From Nocardiopsis alba DSM 43377 (GTDB taxonomy: Bacteria; Actinomycetota; Actinomycetes; Streptosporangiales; Streptosporangiaceae), in NCBI RefSeq assembly GCF_000341225.1, contig NZ_ANAC01000007.1, positions 62,001 through 126,000 on the forward strand: a stretch of DNA of 64,000 nucleotides, read 5' to 3'. The stretch's first letter is position 1, and each line of letters opens with the position of its first letter. Shown here piece after piece: positions 33,563-42,509 of this stretch. The notes under the pieces are model-generated. The model was not told where the DNA came from and ran no database searches. It saw nothing but the letters and a program-made list of their open reading frames with translations. The position numbers were made by a program, and so were the translations under genes.

Positions 33563-34009
33563 CGCGAATGGTCGGTAGAAGCGGGGAAACGCACGGCCAC
33601 CTTGGACTCTGACACCGTGCGGGTACTGCGGAAGTGGAAGAGGTTCCAAAACCAGGCCCGGCTCCAGGCCGGGCCGGAGTGGGCGGATTCGGGGTTGGTG
33701 TTCACCCGCCAAGACGGGCAGGGATGGCACCCCTCGCACGTGAGTGACTGGTTCGCCCGCATCGCACGCGCAGCCGGGTTGCCGCCGATGACGTTGCACG
33801 GGCTCCGCCACGGGGCGGCCTCGATGGCCTTGGCTGCGGGAACGGATGTGAAGGTGGTCTCTGCTGAGTTGGGTCATTCCACCGCCCACTTCACACAGGA
33901 CACCTATCAGACGGTGTTTCCCGAGGTGGCCAAAGCGGCGGCCGAGGCCACCGCCGCCCTGCTGCGCGGCACCTCGGTACCGGTGAGTGGTTTGGTTCCG
34001 GTGCGGTAG
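33563..34009 (+). pseudogene. Tyrosine integrase, C-terminal remnant
   Basis: The frame is open from about 33563 (REWSVEAGKRTATLDSDTV) to 34009. It contains the second half of a phage-type integrase catalytic domain: HGLRHGAAS (HxxR), ELGHST, and the tyrosine in QDTYQTVFPEV. The N-terminal arm, core-binding domain and first catalytic arginine are missing; a TTG at 33602 is the only nearby start. It was probably the integrase that inserted the element into tRNA-Arg. In this state it cannot catalyse excision. Confidence 0.82.
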
Positions 34010-34523
34010 CCGGTTCAGGGGAGCACACCAGGAGCAGCACGGCACCATCAGCCCCGGGCCGGGGCGCGGGTTCATCTGCCCTGGCCTGGGGTTTTCTCGT
34101 GTCCGGAGCCGGGTGACCATCAGATCAAAGGTCCGATCGATTATCGAGAACTTGCCCTGGTGTCTTCCTCTTTTGGTCATTCTGTCGTCGGCCCGTTTGG
34201 CCAGATGCTTATAGCAAATGAGGATGCAGGCGGTGCCGATTATGGCCAGGAAAGTGGAGGGGTGTTACGGGGGTGGTGCAACCTGTTGGCCAGGGCATGT
34301 TCCTGCGGGTACCGGCACCGACAGCACGGTCGCTGTCGGCCCAGTGCCCCGGTGCCCTGCGATCGTACAGACAGCACTCGATGGCTCCCCGAAAACAGGT
34401 AGCGCCGGCGAGTGCGGTGAACTTTGCGCTCTCCTCCCCGGTGCGGCTGCGCGGGCCCAACAGCGTCTGAACCTGGTCGAACTCCTCCCGCCTGATGAGT
34501 GGCTCACGGACGGGACAGCCTGA
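34010..34523. other. Gene-free stretch
   Basis: Short open frames exist on both strands, but none has a convincing start, composition or recognisable family. Probably degraded element DNA. The stretch 34110-34210 is visibly AT-richer. Confidence 0.4.
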
Positions 34524-34754
34524 CTACGTCCAATCCTCGTTGCTATTCCAGCGCAGTTCGGTCTGGTGGCCGAGCTGAATGTCGTTGACGTCCAGCAGTA
34601 CTTCGTCCCTGCGCGCCGCTTGCTCAGCTGCCGCGACGCCGAAGCCCCGTACCCGGAAGGTTCCTCCCACACGGGCGAAAGCGGCCGCCAACCACGGCCT
34701 ACCAGTGGCGGGACTGGGGGACTCTGCGTCCCAGCTCTCGTGGCGGTCGGTCAC
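34524..34754 (-). CDS. Possible small gene
   Basis: 76 codons from a GTG at 34754 with AAGG about 5 nt upstream. GC-rich third positions and a protein-like composition (FARVGGTFRVRGFGV, then LLDVNDIQLGHQTEL) are better than in the opposite frames. No family recognised. It would be divergent from the formaldehyde dehydrogenase gene at 34884. It may be a remnant of a longer gene. Confidence 0.35.
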   Translation of the reverse strand: MTDRHESWDAESPSPATGRPWLAAAFARVGGTFRVRGFGVAAAEQAARRDEVLLDVNDIQLGHQTELRWNSNEDWT

Positions 34755-34883
34755 GAAACCTTGACGTGCTTTGTCCGAAGCATGGGCGTGAGACTGTTTC
34801 GTCCCGGTGCTGGGAGAGCAGGGGCCGGAGCAAGGGCGGAAAGCCCCACCAGGCCCGTCCCGCACCCATTCTTGGAGAAGATC

Positions 34884-36032
<1,149 letters not shown>

Positions 36033-36104
36033 GCTACGCCGCTGGTCGGCCAGTCGGCCACGCAACCTACACCACGCGGGCCCGGAGGAGCTCAGGTTCT
36101 AACG

Positions 36105-36143
36105 GTGGTCGCAACACCCTGACTTTCAGGACATTGCGACCAC
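36105..36143. repeat. Inverted repeat before IS30-type remnant
   Basis: GTGGTCGCAA/TTGCGACCAC (36105-36114 and 36134-36143), perfect 10-bp arms 19 nt apart, ending just before the transposase remnant. Possibly part of the IS terminal repeat or a regulatory hairpin of the transposase. Confidence 0.5.
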
Positions 36144-36144
36144 G

Positions 36145-36720
36145 GTGTCGTTTTCGAGGGAAGAACGGGATCGTCTGCGAGCACGGTTCCTGGAACTGAT
36201 GGACCAGATCGGCAACGCCACCGAGGTAGCCCGGCTGCTCGAGATCAACCGGAACACCGCCTTGGGGTGGGCTCGTCAGGCCGGGCCGAGCGCACAACGC
36301 CGACAACGGCCGTACCCAGCGCGCCAGGAGTACGAACGCCTGCGCACACGTGCCCCGACAGACCGCGCGAGAAGTCGGGGTGAACGAGCGCACCGCACGG
36401 GACTGGGACCACAGGGTACGCAAGTCCGGTAACAGCTGGCTCTACACCGACGGGCGTAGCGTGGACTCCCCACCGGGTAGACGACCACCAAGTCCCTGAC
36501 CAGCCCTCCGCCAACCCTAGCCGCGCTCGAAGCGCAGGTGTACCCGCGTTTTCTGACTCTGACCGACCGGGAACGGATCGCGGATCTGCACCACCAAGGC
36601 CAGAGCCTGCGAGCGATCGGGCGCCAACTGGGGCGCCCTGCCTCGACCATCAAACAGACGCTCGGCGCTGCCAATACCGCGGAAAAGCAGTCCAGAAATC
36701 ATGACAAACCGGAAACCCAA
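36145..36720 (+). pseudogene. IS30-family transposase remnant
   Basis: Pieces of one transposase spread over different frames: MSFSREERDRLRARFLELM from a GTG at 36145, then REVGVNERTARDWDHRVRK and SGNSWLYTDGR in a second frame, then LEAQVYPRFLTLTDRERIAD and LRAIGRQLGRPASTIK from about 36520. At least one frameshift and one stop interrupt it, and the catalytic DDE domain is absent. Similarity ends near 36660-36720, where different sequence follows. Confidence 0.75.
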
Positions 36721-36725
36721 TCGGA

Positions 36726-36890
36726 GTGCCGGGCGAGACACTGTGGGCACACCCGAAGGGCCATCTGGCGAACCGGGCGTTCCGGAGCTCGGAGGAGCTG
36801 GAGCGGGTGCTGCGGTCCCATCTGTGCTCGGTCCAGTGACAGCCCGGTTTGTTGCGCGGTTTCATCCGATCGGTCCGGTTGGATCCGTGC
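36726..36890 (+). pseudogene. IS630-type transposase C-terminal remnant
   Basis: Reading from about 36729: PGETLWAHPKGHLANRAFRS, then SEELERVLRSHLCSVQ, a stop at 36837, then QPGLLRGFIRS. This is the usual end of IS630-like transposases (W.hLK..LAN, then ...yRPgLLrGF), with the conserved tyrosine codon changed to TGA. It directly follows the IS30 remnant, giving a chimeric scrap of two elements. Confidence 0.6.
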
Positions 36891-37115
36891 CCTATTCCGT
36901 CAAGCGCCTAATCAAATATCAGTAAAATCGAAGTGTAGCCCCTTGAGGAGACGGGTACATTTTTCACTCTTCCCATATAAGATTTCAGTAGGGGATCCGC
37001 TGCCGTTTATGGGGCAATGAGGTCTGTGCTTGCAAGGTTCAAGGTCTGTGTTTTTCTTCAGGGCTTGTGTGTCAGCTTTCCTGGCTGGGTCTCACTCAAT
37101 AAGAGAGGCAGAATT

Positions 37116-38276
37116 TTGCCGGACGCAGAACGTCAGAAGGGCCAGAACGAGAACCGCCTTACGGTCGGCGTGATCGCTGATCCCGTCGCCATGCCAGCTT
37201 TGATCGGGGAGCAGCTCGCTCAGGACCTTCCACAGTTGTTGACTCAACAAGTCGACTCAGAACAAACCTGGGCCGCCCAGGTGCACTGGGAACGCCTCCC
37301 GCCCAGCGATAGCCGCCACACGGCGATGATGGAGCTCGCCGAGACCAAGTTGGCCGAGCACGGCTGGGACATGGTCGTATGCGTGACCGACCTGCCCATG
37401 CGCAGCGGCAAGCGAGCGATCATGGGTGACATGAACAGCCAGCGGCGCGTAGTCGTGGTCTCGTTACCGGCCTTCGGGGTCATGGCGCTGCGGCGCAGGG
37501 TCGGTGCGGTAGTGGCTCAGCTCGTCGCTGATATGCACAGACCCGTGGCTCCCCAAGAGGGGACCGCACCACACGCACGAAACCGCATCCCCCTACTAGC
37601 GGCGCGTTTTCGGCGTCACACCCCCGACCAGGCCGGAGTCGATGCCCGGATCTCCTCCAGGTGGGGGAATCTGCGTTTGTTGTTGGGGATGGTACGAGCT
37701 AACCGGCCCTGGCGCCTGACCTGGAGCTTAACCAGCCCGCTGGTCGGTGCCTTTGCCTTCAGCGCATTCTATTTGCTCAACGCCACAGTTTGGGAGATCG
37801 CGACCACTTTGTCAGCCTGGCGCCTGGCTCTTGCGGTAATGGGAGCGCTGTCGGTGATGACTGGATGGCTCATTGTTTACCACAACTTGTGGGAACCGGT
37901 GAGGGCGCGCCCCCGCGACGAGCGCCAACAGGCGGTGCTGTTCAACGCGACGACGGTACTGACCTTGGGCCTCGGAATAGCTTTTTTGTATGTGGGCCTG
38001 TATCTGGTCAACTTGACAGCGGCGCTGGTATTGCTCTCGCCAGGGGTTCTGGATTCGTACATCGCTGGCCAAGCGAGCGCGGGCACCTATGTGCTGATCC
38101 CTGTGCTGGTGACGGCGGCGGCCACGGTGGCGGGTGCGATCGGGTCCGGTTTCGAGAGCGAGGAGTCGGTGCGCAACGCCGCCTTCAGCCGGCGCGAACG
38201 GGAGCGGCGCGAGGCTTTCCGAGAAAGGCACGAACAGCGCCAAGGATCTCTACAAGAACGCGGAGAGGCTTCCTGA
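37116..38276 (+). CDS. Conserved membrane protein, function unknown
   Basis: 386 residues from a TTG at 37116, with GAGAGG 7 nt upstream (an ATG at 37017 gives a longer, unlikely N-terminus). Soluble N-terminal ~180 residues with an alternating beta/alpha pattern (LTVGVIADPVAMPALI, WDMVVCVTDLPMR, VVVVSLPAFGVMALRRRVG), then four to five membrane helices (about 210-230, 240-260, 290-312 and 335-357) and a basic C-terminal tail. I have seen this architecture in actinobacteria, but no function is known to me. The region upstream is markedly AT-rich. Confidence 0.7.
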   Translation: MPDAERQKGQNENRLTVGVIADPVAMPALIGEQLAQDLPQLLTQQVDSEQTWAAQVHWERLPPSDSRHTAMMELAETKLAEHGWDMVVCVTDLPMRSGKRAIMGDMNSQRRVVVVSLPAFGVMALRRRVGAVVAQLVADMHRPVAPQEGTAPHARNRIPLLAARFRRHTPDQAGVDARISSRWGNLRLLLGMVRANRPWRLTWSLTSPLVGAFAFSAFYLLNATVWEIATTLSAWRLALAVMGALSVMTGWLIVYHNLWEPVRARPRDERQQAVLFNATTVLTLGLGIAFLYVGLYLVNLTAALVLLSPGVLDSYIAGQASAGTYVLIPVLVTAAATVAGAIGSGFESEESVRNAAFSRRERERREAFRERHEQRQGSLQERGEAS

Positions 38277-38640
38277 GCCTGAGAACACGTTCCTCACGTC
38301 GACGGGGGTCGTGCGTGGCCGGGTAGACAGGCCCGGACGGGTGCGTAGTTGATGAGCTGGTCGGTCCCAACACCACGGCATGAACACGACACGAAGTGAA
38401 TCTCCCCGGTTGTGTTGGACACTCCGATGGGCGTCTGAGAGGGCTCGTCCGGCCCCCGGTTGCCCCCCGCGCAGGGTAGGGGTTCAGAGGCGGCCGCGGG
38501 GTGTTGAAGGGCGTGCGAGGGCACATCGACGGCGGGCCCGCACGGTCACGGGATGGCGAAGTGCTCCGGGAGATCGACACCCACCTGTACTGACCTTGTA
38601 CTGGGGAGCACACGAGGAGCACACATGACCCAAAAACGCC
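38277..38640. other. Gene-free stretch left of tRNA-Arg
   Basis: No gene supported on either strand. It lies between the last element gene and the tRNA terminator, and may hold the element's own attachment flank. Confidence 0.4.
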
Positions 38641-38666
38641 GCGAGGACCTCTTCCGAGATCCTCGC
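38641..38666 (-). terminator. tRNA-Arg terminator hairpin
   Basis: Stem GCGAGGACCTC/GAGATCCTCGC with one mismatch and a short loop, 26 nt beyond the tRNA 3' end on the minus strand. An almost identical hairpin is at 30002-30027. Confidence 0.65.
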
Positions 38667-38690
38667 TTACCCCGTCTGACCTGGGGTTTT

Positions 38691-38741
38691 GTGGCGCACC
38701 CGGCAGGATTCGAACCTGCGACCGTCGGATTAGAAGTCCGG
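38691..38741. repeat. Attachment-site repeat (3' part of tRNA-Arg), right copy
   Basis: The copy inside the intact tRNA gene; 50 of 51 bases equal 30052-30102. It covers the tRNA from the anticodon stem through CCA. Confidence 0.88.
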
Positions 38742-38767
38742 TGCTCTATCCACTGAGCTACGGGTGC
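38692..38767 (-). tRNA. tRNA-Arg (anticodon TCT)
   Basis: 76 nt including an encoded CCA. Acceptor GCACCCG/CGGGTGC, D-arm GCTCAGTGGATAGAGC, anticodon loop CTTCTAA (anticodon TCT), T-arm GCAGG-TTCGAAT-CCTGC. There is one C-A mismatch at the top of the anticodon stem. It is intact and is the insertion site of the element to its left. Confidence 0.95.
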
Positions 38768-39279
38768 CGGCATTCAATTGTGGCCCGACTTCGCCGGACG
38801 TGACCGGGTTGTGACCGGGGGTGGGGCGAGAGGGGCGATCCTCTGGCGGGAGGGCCCGCGCGGTGGTGCCTCCGCTGTCCCGAGCAGACATTCTAGGGTA
38901 TTCGGCAGATGTCGCCCACAGCCGGGCAAAGCCTCATCGACTACGGGGATTCGTAGTTGCGTCTCTTTAGCACGCGCGTTCCACCAAATCGGTCTCTATG
39001 GGCTTCCCGCCCCACGTTACCGGTGATTAACCCCGGTTGCGGTGCTGCGCGGCCGGTGTTTCGCGAACTGCGAGGGGCCGCCCCTCACCGAGAGGCGGCC
39101 CGGTCGATCAGAAGACCCACCACTGACCTGCGGAGATCTCCGTTGACGCGAGCTCGACCAGCATGTGTTCGCCTCTCTTGCCGACTGTATGGGGCTCTAG
39201 GGGTATGGACGAACGAGCGGTGCGCCAAACCGATTCGGCCGTGGTCAGGTGACCCGGGTCGGTGCTGTTGACTGAAGGC
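38768..39279. other. Gene-free region upstream of cobD
   Basis: No gene. It includes a hairpin GGGCCGCC/GGCGGCCC (39075-39082 and 39094-39101) and a faint B12-box-like TCAGAAGACCCACC (39108-39121) preceded by CCGGTGATTAACCCCGG (39020-39036). A cobalamin riboswitch here is conceivable, but the match is too weak to call. Confidence 0.3.
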
Positions 39280-40227
39280 ATGAGACGGGGATTGATCTCG
39301 GGGTTCGTACTGGACGGGTTGGTACCGGATCCGCGTGAGGGGCATCCGGTGGCGCTCTTCGGCGCGGCGGCCGGGCGGTTGGAACGGTGGCTCTACCGCG
39401 ATTCGGTGGCGGCGGGAGCGGTGTTCACGGCCGCCGCCGTGGTGCCGGTGGTCGTGGCGGGTCGTGGGCTGCGGGGGCCGGTGGCCACCGCCGCGGCGAC
39501 CTGGGCGGTCCTGGGCGGAAGCATGCTCGGGCGTGAGGCCGAACGGGTGGCCGACGCCTTGGAACGAGGGGATCTGGAACGGGCACGGACGCTCGTGCGG
39601 GGCCTGTGCGGGCGTGATCCGCGCTTCCTGGACGAGGACGGGGTGGCGCGGTCGGTGGTGGAGTCGGTCGCCGAGAACACCTCCGACGCCGTCGTCGGTC
39701 CGCTGGTGTGGGGAGCGTTGTGCGGAACGCCGGGGCTGGTGGGTTTCCGGGCGGTCAACACGTTGGACGCGATGGTCGGTCACCGGAACGAGCGTTACGA
39801 GCGGTTCGGCAAGGCCTCGGCCCGGTCGGACGACGTGGCCGGATGGGCGCCCGCCCGGTTGACGGCCCTGCTCGCGGTGGCCGCGTCGCCGCTGGTGGGC
39901 GGGGACATGGGGAAGGCCTGGAAGGTATGGCGGCGCGACCGTCGTGCCCATCCGAGTCCGAACGCCGGACAGTGCGAGGCCGCGTTCGCGGGCGCGCTGG
40001 GGCGGACGCTGGGCGGGACCAACACCTACGGGGATCGGGTGGAGCACCGGCCCCGGATGGGGGAGGGGCCCGAGGTGGCGGTCGCCGACATCCGGCGGGC
40101 GGTGCGGTTGGCGCGGGCGGTGAACGTGGGCGCGCTCGCGGTGGCGGTGGTCGGCGCGGGGCTCGGTAAGGGGCGCGCGCCGGGTGGCCGCCTTCGACGT
40201 CGGGGGGCCGTCGCCGGCCGGAGGTGA
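39280..40227 (+). CDS. cobD: Adenosylcobinamide-phosphate synthase CobD/CbiB
   Basis: 315 residues from the ATG at 39280 (upstream GTG and TTG starts at 39262/39268 cannot be excluded). CobD/CbiB signatures: LDGLVPDPREGHPVALFG at the start, VVESVAENTSDAVVGPLVWG, RAVNTLDAMVGHRNERYERFG and HPSPNAGQCEAAFAGALG. It attaches aminopropanol (or its phosphate) to the corrin ring. Several hydrophobic helices fit a membrane enzyme. Together with bluB-cobT and cobA further right, it shows de novo corrinoid assembly, although the genes are scattered. Confidence 0.92.
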   Translation: MRRGLISGFVLDGLVPDPREGHPVALFGAAAGRLERWLYRDSVAAGAVFTAAAVVPVVVAGRGLRGPVATAAATWAVLGGSMLGREAERVADALERGDLERARTLVRGLCGRDPRFLDEDGVARSVVESVAENTSDAVVGPLVWGALCGTPGLVGFRAVNTLDAMVGHRNERYERFGKASARSDDVAGWAPARLTALLAVAASPLVGGDMGKAWKVWRRDRRAHPSPNAGQCEAAFAGALGRTLGGTNTYGDRVEHRPRMGEGPEVAVADIRRAVRLARAVNVGALAVAVVGAGLGKGRAPGGRLRRRGAVAGRR

Positions 40228-40379
40228 GTCGTCTACTCTCCTACGACGCCGTGCGTCCGCCGCGCTTCCACGGACGTGACGCCGTTCCGATGTTCGAAGG
40301 GCCGAAGCGGCGCTCGGACGTCGGATTCGCCATCGCCCGCCACCCCCCTTCGCCGACCCCATCGAGACAAGGCCCCGAC

Positions 40380-41621
40380 ATGACCTCCATCGAGTCCTCT
40401 CCCCATCCCGACCAGAGACGTGTCCTGACCGTGTTGGTCGTCGCGCAGGTGCTCAGTGGCGCCGGCCTGGCGGCGGGCATCACCGTGGGGGCCCTGCTCG
40501 CCCAGGAGATGCTCGGCGGCGCGGGTTGGGCCGGCCTGCCCAGCGCCCTGTTCACGGTGGGTTCGGCGGTGGCCGCCGCCCTGATCGGTCGGACCTCGCA
40601 GCGTCTGGGGCGGCGTACCGGTCTGGCGGCCGGGTACGCGGTGGGCGCGGTCGGTGCTCTGGGCGTGGTCGCCGCGGCGATGGCGGACAGTGTGGCGCTG
40701 CTGTTCGTGTCCTTGTTCGTGTACGGGGCGGGGACCGCCACCAACCTCCAGGCCCGTTACGCCGGCGCCGACCTGGCCACGCCGGGCAGCCGAGGGCGGG
40801 CCCTGAGCACGGTGATGGTGGCGACCACCCTGGGCGCGGTCGTGGGCCCCAACCTGGTCGAACAACTGGGGGCTCTGGCACGGTCGATCGGGATCCCGGA
40901 GCTGTCCGGCCCCTTCCTGCTGGCCGCCGCGGCCTACGCCTCGGCCGGTCTGGTGCTGTGGCTCCTGCTGCGCCCCGATCCGCTGCTCACGGCCCTGGCC
41001 CGGGAGACGGGTGTCGAGGGCGTCGCGGTGAAGGGCGACGAGGGGGCGGACGGCGATCGGCGGATGCTGCTCCTGGGGGCGACCGTCATGGTCCTGTCCC
41101 AGCTCGTCATGGTCGCGATCATGACGATGACCCCGATCCACATGATCGGTCACGGGCATTCGGTGGGCGCGGCCGGTCTGGTGATCGCCGTCCACGTCGC
41201 GGCGATGTACCTGCCCTCACCGATCTCCGGTCTGCTGGTCGACCGGGTGGGAAGGCTGCCCGTGGCGGCGGCCTCGGGGGTCACCCTGGTGGCGGCGGGG
41301 ATCGTGGCGGCCCTGGCCCCGCCCGCGTCGGTGCCGCTGTTGGCGTTGGCGCTGGCCCTGCTGGGGCTGGGGTGGAGCTTCGGTCTGGTGTCGGGGACGG
41401 CGATCATCACCGACGCGGCCCCGACCGCCACCCGGGCGAAGGTCCAGGGCACCGTGGACGTGGCGATCGCGATCGCGGGCGCCGGTGGAGGTCTGGCCTC
41501 GGGGATGGTGGTGGCGGCCGGGAGCTATGCCCTGCTGTCCCTGAGCGGGGGTGTGCTCGCGTTGGCGGTCCTGCCGGTCATCGTCTGGTCGGCGCGTGCC
41601 AAGGCCGCGAACGGGGTCTGA
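40380..41621 (+). CDS. MFS transporter
   Basis: 413 residues from the ATG at 40380 (AAGG about 7 nt upstream). Twelve predicted helices with the MFS loop motif GRTSQRLGRRTGL between helices 2 and 3 and a second half starting RRMLLLGATVMVLSQLV. Codirectional with cobD and 152 nt downstream; cobD has no obvious terminator, so a shared transcript is possible. The transported compound cannot be told. Confidence 0.85.
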   Translation: MTSIESSPHPDQRRVLTVLVVAQVLSGAGLAAGITVGALLAQEMLGGAGWAGLPSALFTVGSAVAAALIGRTSQRLGRRTGLAAGYAVGAVGALGVVAAAMADSVALLFVSLFVYGAGTATNLQARYAGADLATPGSRGRALSTVMVATTLGAVVGPNLVEQLGALARSIGIPELSGPFLLAAAAYASAGLVLWLLLRPDPLLTALARETGVEGVAVKGDEGADGDRRMLLLGATVMVLSQLVMVAIMTMTPIHMIGHGHSVGAAGLVIAVHVAAMYLPSPISGLLVDRVGRLPVAAASGVTLVAAGIVAALAPPASVPLLALALALLGLGWSFGLVSGTAIITDAAPTATRAKVQGTVDVAIAIAGAGGGLASGMVVAAGSYALLSLSGGVLALAVLPVIVWSARAKAANGV

Positions 41622-41721
41622 TCGCGCCCTTCCCGCCCCGGCCCGTCGTTCCGCGGCCGGGGCGGGCGTCGGTCCTCCGCGTCCGTCCTCTCGATCACGT
41701 CCGTCGTCGGGCGGGCGCCGT

Positions 41722-42228
41722 TCAGGCCGCGAGGGAGCGAGCGTGGTTGACCTGATGGTTGACCTGGGTCACGATCACGCGGTTGCTCACCGGGACGAGG
41801 GTCGAGTGGTGGTGGCCCGCGCCCTGGACGGTGACCTGCACGTGGCCGTTGACCCTGGTCTCCTTGACCAGTAGGAAGAGCAGGCCGAGCAGGCAGGTCC
41901 ACCAGAAGACGAGGATCGCGACGACGATCGCCCAGGTGGGGGTGTGCTGTTCGGCGCGGCTCATGTCGGTCACCGTCCAGACGGTGCCCTTGATGGGGAA
42001 GCGTCCGGCCGGGGTGATCACGGTGTTCTGGGTGACCGCGATGTCCCCGATGGTGAGGAGAGTGGGTTCGCCGGGGAGGGGTGTAGCGCCCTCGGCGGGC
42101 ATGTAGCCGCCGGTGGAGGGGGTGTAGGGGTCGAGTCCGCCGCCGTGGGGGCCCGGTGGGAGGCCCCAGCCGGCGGGGCCGTTGCCGGGACCCTGCCAGG
42201 GACGTCCGGGTTCGGGGTGCTCGTTCAT
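41722..42228 (-). CDS. Pro/Gly-rich single-helix membrane protein
   Basis: 168 residues. The N-terminal ~50 residues are Pro/Gly-rich; then a beta-rich segment (TIGDIAVTQNTVITPAGRFPI), one strong membrane helix (about 98-121, IVVAILVFWWTCLLGLLFLLV), and a C-terminal part VNGHVQVTVQGAGHHHSTLVPV. The C-terminal part sits beyond the helix. The ATG is preceded by CCCCCC with no ribosome-binding site, so it may be read from a leaderless mRNA. Function unknown. Confidence 0.65.
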   Translation of the reverse strand: MNEHPEPGRPWQGPGNGPAGWGLPPGPHGGGLDPYTPSTGGYMPAEGATPLPGEPTLLTIGDIAVTQNTVITPAGRFPIKGTVWTVTDMSRAEQHTPTWAIVVAILVFWWTCLLGLLFLLVKETRVNGHVQVTVQGAGHHHSTLVPVSNRVIVTQVNHQVNHARSLAA

Positions 42229-42509
42229 GGGGGGATTGTGTCAAAGGCCCGCCCGTTCGAGGGGCGCCGTCTCACGGCCGGGGGAGGTTGTGGCCGGTTG
42301 TGGCCATTCGAGGGGGTGGGTGTGAGGGACCGTGTGCGGTGCGTTCGGAGTATCGGCCCTGGTGTGGCATGCATCACGTTCAAACATGAGGGTTCGGGCC
42401 GTTCTGTCCAGGACGCTCCCGAAAACGTGAAAGACTTTCGCGATTTGCGCGCCCCTACGTAACATGCGGCTGATCCATCGCCCGCACCCCCAGGTGGTGA
42501 CAGCTACAC

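Noticed and set aside
34010-34523. A gene in the gap after the integrase remnant
   Set aside because: Several short open frames on both strands, none with a supported start or recognisable product.
38692-38767. The tRNA as a broken gene because of the C-A mismatch in the anticodon stem
   Set aside because: All other arms pair perfectly, CCA is encoded, and such a mismatch at the end of the stem is tolerated.
39019-39121. Cobalamin riboswitch upstream of cobD
   Set aside because: CCGGTGATTAACCCCGG and TCAGAAGACCCACC resemble core and B12-box pieces, but the closing stem is only four pairs and a strong terminator-like hairpin fills the middle. Left as a possibility, not a call.
39085-40362. 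Minus-strand gene opposite cobD
   Set aside because: Arg/His/Pro-rich shadow of cobD, no domain.
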